From CAWBCR01 sp963787375 (GTDB lineage: Bacteria; Chloroflexota; Anaerolineae; Aggregatilineales; UBA3940): DNA of 64,000 bases. The notes under the pieces were generated by a model. That model worked only from the letters and a program-made list of their open reading frames with translations, was not told where the DNA came from and searched no databases. Positions 27,429-35,780 of this stretch are shown piece by piece; position 1 is the stretch's first letter, and each line of letters opens with the position of its first letter. The stretch covers positions 558,001 through 622,000 of the forward strand of contig CAWBCR010000017.1 of NCBI GenBank assembly GCA_963787375.1, written 5' to 3'. Made by a program: the position numbers and the translations under genes.

Positions 27429-28817
27429 ATGAGCAGCGACTTGTACCGGCAGTTACCCAGCGTTGACCGGTTGCTTGGACATCTGACGGTGGCCGAACTG
27501 AGCGCTCGCTATGGGCATAATCTGACTGTCGAGGCGCTGCGGGTAGCACTCGACGCGGCCCGCGTGCGCATTCAGGCCGGCGCGGACTCCGCACCCAGCG
27601 ACGCGGTGCTGATCGGGCAGGCGGAGGAACTGCTCGAAGAATGGCTTGCCCCGACCTTGCGTCGGGTGATCAATGCTACCGGCGTGATCGTGCATACCAA
27701 CCTGGGTCGAGCGCCGCTGTCTGACGCAGCGCTTGACGCGATCCGCGAGGTCGGTGGCGGCTATAGCACGTTGGAATACGATCTTAGCGCCGGACAGCGC
27801 GGGTCGCGCAGTGTGCACGCCGAAGCGCTGCTCAAGCGGCTGACCGGCGCTGAAGCGGCCTTTGTGGTCAACAATAACGCGGCGGCGGTCCTGCTGACGC
27901 TGGCGACGCTGGCCGGCCCTACGCGTGACTATCCGCAGGGGCGCGGCGTGATCGTCTCGCGCGGGCAGCTTGTAGAGATCGGCGGCGGGTTCCGCATGCC
28001 CGACGTGATGGCTCACAGCGGCGCGCGGCTGGTGGAGGTCGGTACGACTAACCGCACCCATCATCGCGACTACGAGGCCGCCGTCGACGCCGACACGGCG
28101 CTGATCATGCGGGCGCACCGCTCCAACTTTGCGATAGTGGGCTTCACTGCCGAGCCGCCGCTCGTCGAATTGTCCGAGATCGCGCACGCGCACGGCCTAC
28201 TGTTGGCCGACGACCTGGGCAGTGGCGCGCTGTTCGACACGTCAGCCTACGGGTTGGCTGCCGAGCCAACCGTGCAGGCCAGCCTCGACGCCGGCGCGGA
28301 TGTGATCATGTTCAGCGGCGACAAGCTGCTGGGCGGCCCGCAGGCGGGGATATTGATCGGCAGGCAAGCGATCATCGACAGGCTGCGGCAGCATCCGCTG
28401 GCGCGTGCCGTGCGGCCCGACAAGCTGTGCCTGGCCGGGCTGGCGGCGACGCTGGCCCACTACCTCAAGGGCGAGGCGCTGAAGCAGGTGCCGGTGTGGC
28501 GCATGATCAGTATGACGGCTGAAGAAGCCGGCCAGCGCGTGCAGGCGTGGGCCGATACGCTGTGCGCTGCGGGCCTCACCTGCGAAGTGGCGGACGGCGA
28601 CAGTGTGGTCGGCGGCGGCAGCCTGCCCGGCGAATCACTTAAGAGCCGCGTGCTGCATGTGCGCGTCGGCGGCGTCGACGCGGCGGCTGCGCGGCTGCGC
28701 GCCCGCGAGGTGCCGGTCATTGTGCGGGTGGAGGACGACGATCTCGTGATTGATCCGCGCACGGTGCTGCCGCGTGATGAGGACGAGCTGATCGGGGCGC
28801 TGCGGGAATTGGGCTGA
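27429..28817 (+). CDS. selA: L-seryl-tRNA(Sec) selenium transferase
   Basis: PLP enzyme that converts Ser-tRNA(Sec) to Sec-tRNA(Sec) with selenophosphate (462 aa, normal). It shows 'INATGVIVHTNLGRAPLS', 'GYSTLEYDLSAGQRGSR', 'VGTTNRTHHRDYE' and the Schiff-base Lys299 in 'FSGDKLLGGPQAG'. Presence of SelA implies a selenocysteine pathway in this genome. Neither selB, selD nor a tRNA(Sec) gene is in this window, and no gene here shows an in-frame UGA. The ribosome-binding site is weak (GAAGAAA). Confidence 0.95.
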   Translation: MSSDLYRQLPSVDRLLGHLTVAELSARYGHNLTVEALRVALDAARVRIQAGADSAPSDAVLIGQAEELLEEWLAPTLRRVINATGVIVHTNLGRAPLSDAALDAIREVGGGYSTLEYDLSAGQRGSRSVHAEALLKRLTGAEAAFVVNNNAAAVLLTLATLAGPTRDYPQGRGVIVSRGQLVEIGGGFRMPDVMAHSGARLVEVGTTNRTHHRDYEAAVDADTALIMRAHRSNFAIVGFTAEPPLVELSEIAHAHGLLLADDLGSGALFDTSAYGLAAEPTVQASLDAGADVIMFSGDKLLGGPQAGILIGRQAIIDRLRQHPLARAVRPDKLCLAGLAATLAHYLKGEALKQVPVWRMISMTAEEAGQRVQAWADTLCAAGLTCEVADGDSVVGGGSLPGESLKSRVLHVRVGGVDAAAARLRAREVPVIVRVEDDDLVIDPRTVLPRDEDELIGALRELG

Positions 28818-28841
28818 AGATCGCATGACAGGAGAGTGCAG

Positions 28842-30065
28842 GTGAAGACGGATCTGGGTCAATTGATGGAAGCGCGCGGCTTTGACGCCATCGTAGTGAT
28901 GGGCGAGGCTAAGGAGAACCACGCGCTGGCCTACATGACGAACGGCGCGGCGATCACCGCCGGGACGGTGGTCAAGAAGCAGGGCGGCGCACCGCTGCTG
29001 GTGTGCGGCGCGATGGAGCGCGACGAGGCCGCCAAGAGCGGGCTTGAGGTGCGCACCAATGACCAGTTCAATTACGCGGTGCTGTTCAAAGAGGCGGGCG
29101 GCGACCTGTTCGAGGCGCAGGCGCTGCTGCTCAAGGCCATCCTGACCGCCTGCAAGGTCGAGGGCGTGGTGTGCTTCTATGGGCTGGGTGATCCGGGTCA
29201 GTCGTACCTGCTGCTGCAGAGGCTTGACGTACTGATGCAGGACATCCGCGTGACCGGCGACCCGACGCCAACCATCTTCGACGTGGCGTACGCCACCAAA
29301 GATGACCACGAGCTGGCGGCGATCCGCTCCGTGGCAGAGCGCACCAACCGTGTGATGGGCGAGATCGTCGACTTCATCAAGGGCCACGCAGCGCAGGATG
29401 GGCAGCTGGTCAAAGCCAACGGCTCGCCGCTGACGGTGGGTGACGTGAAGACCACCCTCAGAGAGCGGCTGACGCACTACGGGCTTGCCGACGACGGCGA
29501 GACGATCTTCGCCATCGGGCGTGACGCGGGCGTGCCCCATTCGCGTGGCGAGGCGGGCGATCCATTGGAACTGGGCAAGAGCATCATCTTCGACCTGTTC
29601 CCGCGCGCGCTGGACAGCGGTTACTATCACGACATGACGCGCACCTTCTGCCTGGGCTATGCCCCGCTTGATGTGCAGCGTGCTTACGACGAGGTGATGC
29701 AGGCTTTCGACGCGGCTGTTGAGGCGCTCAAGGTGGGCGAGTCGGGCGGCGCGTACCAGGCGTTGGTATGCGACATTTTCGAGGAGCACGGACACGCCAC
29801 GCCACGCATTGTGCCCGGCACCGAGGAAGGCTACGTGCACAGCCTGGGGCATGGGCTGGGGCTGCAAATCCACGCGCACCCGCGCCTGAACTGGGCTGCG
29901 CCCGACACGATAGAGACACGGCAGGTGTTCACTATCGAGCCGGGGCTGTACTATCCGAGCAGGGGCTACGGCGTGCGCATCGAGGACACGCTTTACGTGG
30001 ACGACGACGGCAGCTTTCACTCGCTGACGCCGTATCCGAAGGATCTCGTGATCAAGCTGGAATGA
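28842..30065 (+). CDS. M24 family metallopeptidase (Xaa-Pro aminopeptidase-like)
   Basis: 407 aa. The C-terminal pita-bread domain has the metal ligands: Asp in 'IIFDLFPRALDSGYYHDMTR' (two Asp), His in 'HSLGHGLGLQIH', Glu in 'FTIEPGLYYP' and Glu in 'GVRIEDTLYV'. The N-terminal domain is of the creatinase type. The start is taken as GTG 28842, with GGAG at 28831-28834 seven bases upstream; GTG 28836 lies too close. It lies 24 bases after selA and 12 before tsaD, so a selA-pepP-tsaD operon is plausible. Confidence 0.9.
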   Translation: MKTDLGQLMEARGFDAIVVMGEAKENHALAYMTNGAAITAGTVVKKQGGAPLLVCGAMERDEAAKSGLEVRTNDQFNYAVLFKEAGGDLFEAQALLLKAILTACKVEGVVCFYGLGDPGQSYLLLQRLDVLMQDIRVTGDPTPTIFDVAYATKDDHELAAIRSVAERTNRVMGEIVDFIKGHAAQDGQLVKANGSPLTVGDVKTTLRERLTHYGLADDGETIFAIGRDAGVPHSRGEAGDPLELGKSIIFDLFPRALDSGYYHDMTRTFCLGYAPLDVQRAYDEVMQAFDAAVEALKVGESGGAYQALVCDIFEEHGHATPRIVPGTEEGYVHSLGHGLGLQIHAHPRLNWAAPDTIETRQVFTIEPGLYYPSRGYGVRIEDTLYVDDDGSFHSLTPYPKDLVIKLE

Positions 30066-30077
30066 GCAGGTTGTGTC

Positions 30078-31163
30078 GTGACAGTTATTCTGGGCATTGA
30101 GACATCGTGTGATGAAACATCGGCGGCGGTGGTCGAGAACGGGCAGACTATCCGCTCGAACGTGATCTCATCGCAGGTGGAAATCCACGCACAGTACGGC
30201 GGCATCTTCCCGGAGATTGCCTCGCGGGCGCACATCGAGCACATCTACCCGGTGGTCGAGCAGGCATTGCAGGAGGCCGAGACGCCGCTGGACGAGGTCG
30301 ATGCGATTGCGGTAACACGCGGACCGGGGCTGGCCGGCTCGCTGGTAGTTGGCACCAACATGGCGAAGGGGCTGGCGCTGGGGCGCGGCCTGCCACTGGT
30401 GGCCGTCAACCATCTGGAAGGGCATGTCTATTCGCTGTGGCTGGCCGGACCGGAATACCGGACGGTGCCCGGTGCAGGCGCGGGCGCGCCGGATGGCGAG
30501 ATCGTACCGATTGCCTTCCCGGTAGTGGTGCTGGTTGTTTCCGGCGGGCACACCGAGCTGCTGCTGATGACCGGTCACGGGCAGTATGAGCGGCTGGGCA
30601 GCACCCTTGACGACGCCGCCGGCGAGGCGTTCGACAAGGTGGGTCGGCTGCTGGGACTGCCCTACCCTGGCGGGCCCGCCATCCAGAAGACGGGCGCCAG
30701 CGGCGACGCCACCGCATTCGATCTGCCGCGCGTGTGGCTGCGTGACAATCAGGGCGAGCGCAACTACAATTTCAGCTTCTCAGGGCTCAAGACGGCAGTG
30801 CTGCGCACGCTGCAAGCCATCGACCCGGCCTACGAACCGGACGCGCCCCTCTCGGAGGGCATCCTGGTAGCGGATCTCGCCGCCAGTTTTCAGGCGGCGG
30901 TGGTCGACGTGCTGGTGGGTAAGACCGTGCGCGCGGCGCAGGCATTCGACGCGCGGGAGATATTCGTCGCGGGCGGCGTCTCGGCCAACAGGGCGCTGCG
31001 CGAGGCAATGGTCGCGGCGGCGGGTCGACCGGTGCGCGTGCCACCCCTGAGGTTGTGCACCGACAACGCGGCGATGGTCGCGGCGGCGGGGACGTTTCGC
31101 TTTGAGGCCGGCCAGCGTGACTCGCTCGACTTCGACGTGGTGCCCACCTGGCCGCTGGCATAG
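30078..31163 (+). CDS. tsaD: tRNA N6-adenosine threonylcarbamoyltransferase TsaD
   Basis: Universal enzyme that transfers threonylcarbamoyl to A37 of ANN-decoding tRNAs, as part of the TsaBDE complex. ASKHA-fold signatures: 'ILGIETSCDETSAAVV', the metal-binding 'VNHLEGHVYS', 'VSGGHTELLLM', 'DDAAGEAFDKVGRLLGLPYP' and 'VAGGVSANRALRE'. The 361-aa length is slightly long because of an insert at 'VPGAGAGAPDGE'. The start is GTG 30078. It is followed by a terminator and then a convergent gene. Confidence 0.97.
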   Translation: MTVILGIETSCDETSAAVVENGQTIRSNVISSQVEIHAQYGGIFPEIASRAHIEHIYPVVEQALQEAETPLDEVDAIAVTRGPGLAGSLVVGTNMAKGLALGRGLPLVAVNHLEGHVYSLWLAGPEYRTVPGAGAGAPDGEIVPIAFPVVVLVVSGGHTELLLMTGHGQYERLGSTLDDAAGEAFDKVGRLLGLPYPGGPAIQKTGASGDATAFDLPRVWLRDNQGERNYNFSFSGLKTAVLRTLQAIDPAYEPDAPLSEGILVADLAASFQAAVVDVLVGKTVRAAQAFDAREIFVAGGVSANRALREAMVAAAGRPVRVPPLRLCTDNAAMVAAAGTFRFEAGQRDSLDFDVVPTWPLA

Positions 31164-31187
31164 AGACAGCAAGAATGTGGGAATCGT

Positions 31188-31215
31188 GGGGACGACCGGC
31201 TGGTCGCCCTTTTGC
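31188..31215 (+). terminator. Terminator after tsaD
   Basis: GGG-CGACC pairs with GGTCG-CCC around a GGCT loop (31188-31211, one bulged base) and is followed by TTTT. It overlaps the end of the convergent CDF gene. Confidence 0.7.
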
Positions 31216-32598
31216 TTACATCTGGTCGGGTGGCTCGGTGTGGATGGTGACGCGGTGGATGGCGGGCAGCGCAGCGCGCACCCGCGTCTCGACAATTTCG
31301 GCCAGCCGGTGCGCCTCCTCTAGCGGCGTGTCCCCGGAAACGACACAGTGCACGCTGAGCGCGTAGCCGCCGTCTGTCTCGCGGCGAATGTCAAGATCGT
31401 GCCACAGGCCGGGCGGATAAAGCGTATTGGCGATCTCTAGTGCACGACGGGCCAGATCGTGCGCATCGACGCTGTCTGCCAGCGGGTGCTCAGACAGATG
31501 TGCCGGCTCAATGTGCGTCACCACGCGGTACAGGTTGGGGACGGCCTCGCGCAGGCGGCCCTCGAACTGCGTGACCAGCTCGTGCGCCTGCCCGACTGTC
31601 TCGCCGGGTGCGACCTCGACATGCATGTCAAGCGTGAGGCCGTGCTCGTTGAGAGTCGGGATGATCTCATGCACTCCCAGCCCCAGCGCGTCGGCCTCGG
31701 CCCGGGCGATGAGGGCGTAATCATCCGGACCATCATGGCCGGGCAGAAAGTGTACCTGGATGTCGCGCAGGCCGCTGAACGCATCGCGCAGGCGCGCGCG
31801 CATCTCACGGGCGATGGCCGCGCTGTGATCAGCGGTGGTCGGCGCGGCAACTTGCACGTCGAGGTCAAGATGGACCTCGTCGGCAGGGCCCCGGCTGCGC
31901 ACGCGCGCCACATGCTGCACCCCGGAAACTCCGCGCACGACCTCGCTGACGGCGGAAGCGTCGAGCGCGGCGCGGTCGACCAGGATGCTGGCCGAGTGGC
32001 TCAGGACGCGCCACGCCGCGCGGCCAATCAGTACGACGACGACCAGCGCCGACGCCGCGTCGACCCACGCCCAGCCCAGCCGAACCGCCACCAGGCTGCC
32101 CAGCACCGTCAGCGAGACGAATATGTCGCTTGTCGTGTTCTCGGCGTCGGCCAGCAGCAGCTCGGAGTTGAGACGCTTGCCCGCGCGGCGCTCGTAGACC
32201 GAGACTCCGATGTTGACGATCAGTGTGGCAATCATCGTCGCGAAGCTGGTGAGGGTGACCTCAGGCGCGCCGCCGCCTGACAGCCGCCCAATGGCGCTCT
32301 TGACGATCTCCCAGGCGGTCAGCAGCAGCACGCCGCCGATGATCAGGCTGGCCATCGTCTCGAAGCGGCGGTGCCCGTAGGGGTGGTCGGCGTCGGGCGG
32401 GCGGGCGGCCAGCCCACTACTGATCAGCCCGATGACATTCGAGGTAGCATCCAGCGAGGAGTGGAAACCGTCGGCGGTCATCGCCAGCGAGCCGGTGATC
32501 AGCCCGACGACCACTTTTGCGATAGCTACCAGCAGGTTGGCGACCAGCGTGATGATCAGAACGGTGCGGACTTCCTGCTGCCGGGTTGGGCTCGTCAT
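31216..32598 (-). CDS. Cation diffusion facilitator family transporter with extended C-terminal domains
   Basis: Metal(2+)/H+ antiporter, integral membrane. The N-terminal ~210 residues contain the CDF core: 'GSLAMTADGFHSSLDA' (HxxxD metal site), 'DADHPYGHRRFETMASL' and 'ADAENTTSDIFVSLTVLG' (second metal site). The C-terminal half (about residues 210-460) is unusually long and appears to hold three successive ferredoxin-like ZT-dimer repeats ('VARVRSRGPADEVHLDLDV', 'IIPTLNEHGLTLDMHVEV', 'ALSVHCVVSGDTPLEEAH'). Metal specificity cannot be read from sequence. Confidence 0.92.
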   Translation of the reverse strand: MTSPTRQQEVRTVLIITLVANLLVAIAKVVVGLITGSLAMTADGFHSSLDATSNVIGLISSGLAARPPDADHPYGHRRFETMASLIIGGVLLLTAWEIVKSAIGRLSGGGAPEVTLTSFATMIATLIVNIGVSVYERRAGKRLNSELLLADAENTTSDIFVSLTVLGSLVAVRLGWAWVDAASALVVVVLIGRAAWRVLSHSASILVDRAALDASAVSEVVRGVSGVQHVARVRSRGPADEVHLDLDVQVAAPTTADHSAAIAREMRARLRDAFSGLRDIQVHFLPGHDGPDDYALIARAEADALGLGVHEIIPTLNEHGLTLDMHVEVAPGETVGQAHELVTQFEGRLREAVPNLYRVVTHIEPAHLSEHPLADSVDAHDLARRALEIANTLYPPGLWHDLDIRRETDGGYALSVHCVVSGDTPLEEAHRLAEIVETRVRAALPAIHRVTIHTEPPDQM

Positions 32599-32656
32599 GC
32601 TGCGCTGCGGTCTCCTGTGTGTTTCGTCGCCATGATAATACCGGCTTGCCGGGCAG

Positions 32657-32686
32657 TTGGCGAGTGTCCACGAGAGGCGCTACAAT
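32657..32686 (+). promoter_or_regulatory. Sigma-70-type promoter for the MFS gene
   Basis: TTGGCG (32657-32662), an 18-base spacer and TACAAT (32681-32686), about 70 bases upstream of the MFS start in the divergent gap. Confidence 0.6.
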
Positions 32687-32754
32687 CGCCGTCGCTGTGA
32701 GAAACGTCTATTTGAGCATCGTCTAATCAGCGCTCGCATTTACAGGTTGTTCTA

Positions 32755-34026
32755 TTGACACCCCCATCTCTCCAGGCTGAAGCTGCGCGCCGGGGCGTTC
32801 AGCCGGGCGGGCCGCGCTGGATGGTTGCCTTCAGCGCGCTCAAGCACTACAACTTCCGCGTCTACTTCATCGGGCTGCTGATCTCGGTAACGGGATCATG
32901 GGCGCAGGATGTCGCCCAGCAGTGGCTGGTCTACCAGCTTACCGGCTCGCCGCTGGCGCTGGGCCAGGTGACGGCGGTCATGGCGATCCCGGTGCTGCTG
33001 CTGGGACCGTGGGCCGGCGTCGTCATCGACCGCATGTCGCGCCGCACGCTGCTGATCATGACCCAGACGCTGCAAATGGCGCAGGCTTTCACGCTGGCCG
33101 CGCTGACCTTCAGCGGACACATCCAGGTGTGGCACGTGATTGTACTGTCGGGCGTGCGTGGCATCGCCAACGCTTTCGACGCGCCGGCCCGGCAGACGAT
33201 TGTCGTCGAGATGGTCGGCAAGGAAGATATGTCGAACGCCATCGCGCTGAACTCGACATTGATGAGCATGGCGCGCATCATCGGCCCCTCGCTGGGCGGG
33301 GTGATTGTGGCGGTGATGGGTACCGCCTGGGCCTTCACCATCAACGGCATCACTTTCCTGGCGATCCTGGTCGCGCTGCTGATGCTGCGCCTGCCGAAGT
33401 TCATCCGCAAGCCGGTCGACCAGTCGCCGCTGGCCGACCTGATGGAGGGGCTGCGCTTCATCTGGAACACGCGCACCATCGGGGCGCTGATGGTCATCGT
33501 GACGGCGGTCGGGATGTTTGGGATGACCTACCGGGTGCTGCTGCCCGTGGTGGCCGATGTGGTGCTGCATCAGAACGAAGTGGCGTTCGGCATTCTGAAC
33601 GCGATGGCGGGGGTCGGATCGCTGCTGGGCGCGCTGGTCGTCGCTTACCTCAGCACGCGATCCCGGCGCGGGCGCTTCCTCAACCTGTTCAACATCCTTA
33701 TGCCGGTGGTGTTGTTCGCCTTTGCGGCGTCGCGTATGTACGTGCTGTCGCTGGGACTGATGCTGCTTGTCGGGTTGAGCCAGCAGCCGCAGCTTTCGCT
33801 GGGCAATATGCTGATCCAGTCGCACATCCCGGACCGCATCCGGGGGCGGGTGATGTCGGTCTACACGCTGGTCATCTTCGGGTCTTACCCGCTGGGCAGC
33901 CTGCTGGCGGGGGCTATCGCCGACCGTATCGGTGCGCCGCTGGCGATTGCGATCAGCGCCGGGGCGGTGCTGGTCGTGAGCCTCGCGACGCGGCTGTGGG
34001 TGCCGGAGATCAAGTCGCTGGAGTAA
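32755..34026 (+). CDS. MFS transporter, EntS/MFS_3-like
   Basis: 423-aa, 12-segment major facilitator exporter. 'VIDRMSRRTLLIMTQ' is the loop 2-3 signature, and 'RGIANAFDAPARQTIVVEMV' is the hallmark of the MFS_3/enterobactin-exporter group. Substrate unknown. The start is uncertain: TTG 32755 follows ACAGG and gives a 22-residue Pro/Ala-rich leader, while ATG 32821 ('MVAFSALKHYNF') would begin right before the first helix. No siderophore genes are nearby. Confidence 0.9.
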   Translation: MTPPSLQAEAARRGVQPGGPRWMVAFSALKHYNFRVYFIGLLISVTGSWAQDVAQQWLVYQLTGSPLALGQVTAVMAIPVLLLGPWAGVVIDRMSRRTLLIMTQTLQMAQAFTLAALTFSGHIQVWHVIVLSGVRGIANAFDAPARQTIVVEMVGKEDMSNAIALNSTLMSMARIIGPSLGGVIVAVMGTAWAFTINGITFLAILVALLMLRLPKFIRKPVDQSPLADLMEGLRFIWNTRTIGALMVIVTAVGMFGMTYRVLLPVVADVVLHQNEVAFGILNAMAGVGSLLGALVVAYLSTRSRRGRFLNLFNILMPVVLFAFAASRMYVLSLGLMLLVGLSQQPQLSLGNMLIQSHIPDRIRGRVMSVYTLVIFGSYPLGSLLAGAIADRIGAPLAIAISAGAVLVVSLATRLWVPEIKSLE

Positions 34027-34070
34027 GGCCCATCGCCAGGGTGTGCTGCGGGCTTTCGGAGATCAAATCA

Positions 34071-34107
34071 GGGCAGACGTGATGCTGTGCATCGTTCACG
34101 TCTGCCC
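34071..34107. terminator. Bidirectional terminator between MFS and RNase H-like genes
   Basis: A perfect 12-bp stem GGGCAGACGTGA (34071-34082) with TCACGTCTGCCC (34096-34107) lies between convergent genes. The downstream T tract is weak (ATGTTTGG). Confidence 0.75.
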
Positions 34108-34132
34108 ATGTTTGGATTTGTGCCAGTTCAAG

Positions 34133-34516
34133 TCAATCGCTGAGGCTGCCGGCGGCTTGCTCTCGCGGGATGCGCCTCAGGCTCACTGAGCGAAACTGGC
34201 GCAGCAGCTCCTGCACCTTGTCGCGGCGAGCGCTCATGCGCGCCTCGCGCGCCTTCCAGTCGCCTCTGAGCTGGTTCAGAACCAGCGGGCTGACGCTCTG
34301 GATCTCCAGGTCGATATCCCCTGGCGTGCCTGAACGGATCACCGCTTCCAGCGCGGTGATGAGTGTATCGTACTCAGCCTCGTGGCCGGTCATGCCGCTG
34401 CCAAACTCGACGCGGGTAAGCGTGCGGCGGTTGTCTTTGACGATCGCGTAGCTGCCGTAGCCGGAGCTACGGCTGCCCCGGCTGCCGCCTTCAAATACCA
34501 CTAGCACCTTTGACAT
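34133..34516 (-). CDS. RNase H-fold protein lacking most catalytic residues
   Basis: 127 aa with the RNase HI fold pattern. Strand 1 is 'KVLVVFEGGSRGSRSSGYGS', the helix contains 'GHEAEYDTLITAL', and a third strand reads 'LEIQSVSPLVLNQL'. Compared with RNase HI, the first Asp is Glu ('FEGGS' for FDGGS), the Glu in 'HEAEY' is kept, and the Asp of the DS motif is Val ('SVSPLV'). The final Asp region reads 'EQAAGSLS', with no Asp at the expected place. It is therefore probably not an active nuclease, but may still bind nucleic acid. The start is ATG 34516 with GGAG six bases upstream. Confidence 0.75.
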   Translation of the reverse strand: MSKVLVVFEGGSRGSRSSGYGSYAIVKDNRRTLTRVEFGSGMTGHEAEYDTLITALEAVIRSGTPGDIDLEIQSVSPLVLNQLRGDWKAREARMSARRDKVQELLRQFRSVSLRRIPREQAAGSLSD

Positions 34517-34597
34517 TTCCAACTCCATCGCTTGACGCGTGCGACCATTTGTATTCTAGCACGGCTGGTGGCACGGTGCGACCTCAGGGCGAAAAGA

Positions 34598-34622
34598 AAG
34601 GGCGGCCACGAGGTCGCCCCTT
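34598..34622 (-). terminator. Terminator of the NarL-like regulator gene
   Basis: A stem of GGGCG-CC pairing with GG-CGCCC around an ACGA loop. Read on the - strand it is followed by TTTCTTTT. It lies 18 bases past the regulator's stop. Confidence 0.7.
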
Positions 34623-34639
34623 GAGCTTCAGGCTGTGCG

Positions 34640-35392
34640 TCAGGCGGCAGGGCGCATAGGGCTGTCGAAGTCGTAGCAGTAATCGACGGCGAGCGCGCTG
34701 TATCGTAGAAAAGCCCGCTCGACCGGTGACATGGTCGGCGGATAGATAGTGTCGTCGCTGGCTTCGAGGATGCGGTAGCCTTCTTTGATGTAGCTGCGGA
34801 CTGTGCTGGTGCTCACGCCCATCTCCTCAGCGGCAAGCTCTGCCGGCAGCCCTTCGACGACGCACAACAGCAGCGCCTGCTCAACGCGCTGGGTCAGGCG
34901 CGGATACTGGCGGCGCTCTGGCAGCACGTCGTATGACAGGCTGCCGCTGCCGCGCGCGTCAAACAGCGCGGCCATGTCTTCGGTGACGACGAAGCGATGC
35001 TCTAGCACGAAGCGGACCGCGCTCGCCAGCCCGATGCCAACCTGCTCGCGCACGAGGTACGCTGCAGCGCCCGCGCTCCCGGCGGCCAGCGCCATGTCGT
35101 AGTCGGGAACGTGCGCCAGGCACACGAGGCACGCATCCGGGCAGTGATGCAGCAGCAGATTCACCAGCGCCGAAAGGCCCTGAGCGTTGGCCGCCAGGCC
35201 GGTGTCGACGACGATCACGTCCAGCCGGCGCAGGTCCGGGTCGTCGTGGATCTGGCCCAGCAACTCATGCGGAGTGCCGGCCTGCCCCACCACGCGGGTG
35301 CGTCGGTCCCAGCTCAGGTAGCTGACGACGGCCTGACGGGCGTAGATATCGCGTTCGATAACGAAAGTGCGGATGGTGAACAGCTCAGACAT
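34640..35392 (-). CDS. Response-regulator-like transcription factor with divergent receiver
   Basis: 250 aa. The N-terminal receiver-like domain has Glu13/Asp15 and Asp63 in 'VIVVDTGLAANAQG', but the conserved Lys appears as Arg in 'AYLVREQVG'. The C-terminal part (about 165-225) is a helix-turn-helix of the LuxR/sigma-4 kind ('LTQRVEQALLLCVVEGLPAE', 'EMGVSTSTVRSYIKEGYR'). No kinase is adjacent, so control may be phosphorylation-independent. Its promoter seems to be about 245 bases upstream, leaving a long structured leader. The target genes are unknown. Confidence 0.85.
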   Translation of the reverse strand: MSELFTIRTFVIERDIYARQAVVSYLSWDRRTRVVGQAGTPHELLGQIHDDPDLRRLDVIVVDTGLAANAQGLSALVNLLLHHCPDACLVCLAHVPDYDMALAAGSAGAAAYLVREQVGIGLASAVRFVLEHRFVVTEDMAALFDARGSGSLSYDVLPERRQYPRLTQRVEQALLLCVVEGLPAELAAEEMGVSTSTVRSYIKEGYRILEASDDTIYPPTMSPVERAFLRYSALAVDYCYDFDSPMRPAA

Positions 35393-35534
35393 ACGATGCG
35401 CTCCTCACACAATCAACCAACGTCCACGAGACCGGGCGGCGCAGTCGGCCTGCCCGAGCAGGCCGCGCATTCCGCGTCGGCGAGTGGGTGTCTGACCGAA
35501 AAGGGTTGGCTGATCGGCGAGGGGGATCGGCACA

Positions 35535-35634
35535 GAGAAAAGGCCGGGTCCCTGGTGGAGCGGACTCCGACATCTGCGCCGCTTGCTTCCCCACCACCCA
35601 CCCGGCAAGCTGCGATGCTTGTTTATTTTTCTAT
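35535..35634 (-). ncRNA. Candidate structured RNA in the gap between the regulator and priA
   Basis: Read on the - strand, a -10-like TATAAT (35644-35639) is followed by a 65-base multi-helix element. GCCGGGT/ACCCGGC pairs 35606-35600 with 35549-35543. TGGTGG pairs with CCACCA (35596-35591 with 35558-35553), and AGCGG with CCGCT (35583-35579 with 35563-35559). The element ends in CCTTTTCT, so it could be an sRNA of about 95 bases or the first part of the regulator's leader. The middle has a faint likeness to the SRP RNA apical region but lacks its conserved 5' half. Family unknown. Confidence 0.45.
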
Positions 35635-35739
35635 AAACATTATACGCTGATCAACTGTAAAGGTTGCGTTAAATCGGTATAAGAACGGCTGGTACCCTGG
35701 TCCCGCTGTGAACGGTCAGCCGGGTACCCGGCAGCGGGG

Positions 35740-35745
35740 TATAAT
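35740..35745 (+). promoter_or_regulatory. -10 box of priA
   Basis: A consensus TATAAT lies 35 bases upstream of the priA ATG. No good -35 hexamer is visible at the usual distance. Confidence 0.55.
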
Positions 35746-35780
35746 GCCTGAGAGTCACACACAGAGGTCGCAGCCGCGCC

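Larger units (their letters stand above)
35393..35780. other. 388-bp divergent gap upstream of the regulator and priA
   Basis: No protein gene is supported here. It holds the structured RNA candidate, a further perfect hairpin GGCCTGC-CCGA-GCAGGCC at about 35449-35466, a - strand -10 box at 35639-35644 and the priA -10 box at 35740-35745. Confidence 0.6.

Noticed and set aside
27429..28817. Selenocysteine (in-frame UGA) within genes of this window
   Set aside because: SelA suggested looking for it. The broken genes change frame rather than read through a UGA, and no gene ends early at a TGA with a conserved continuation in the same frame.
35543..35606. Bacterial SRP RNA
   Set aside because: A short stretch resembles the SRP apical region, but the conserved GGTCAGG-type 5' half and tetraloop are missing.
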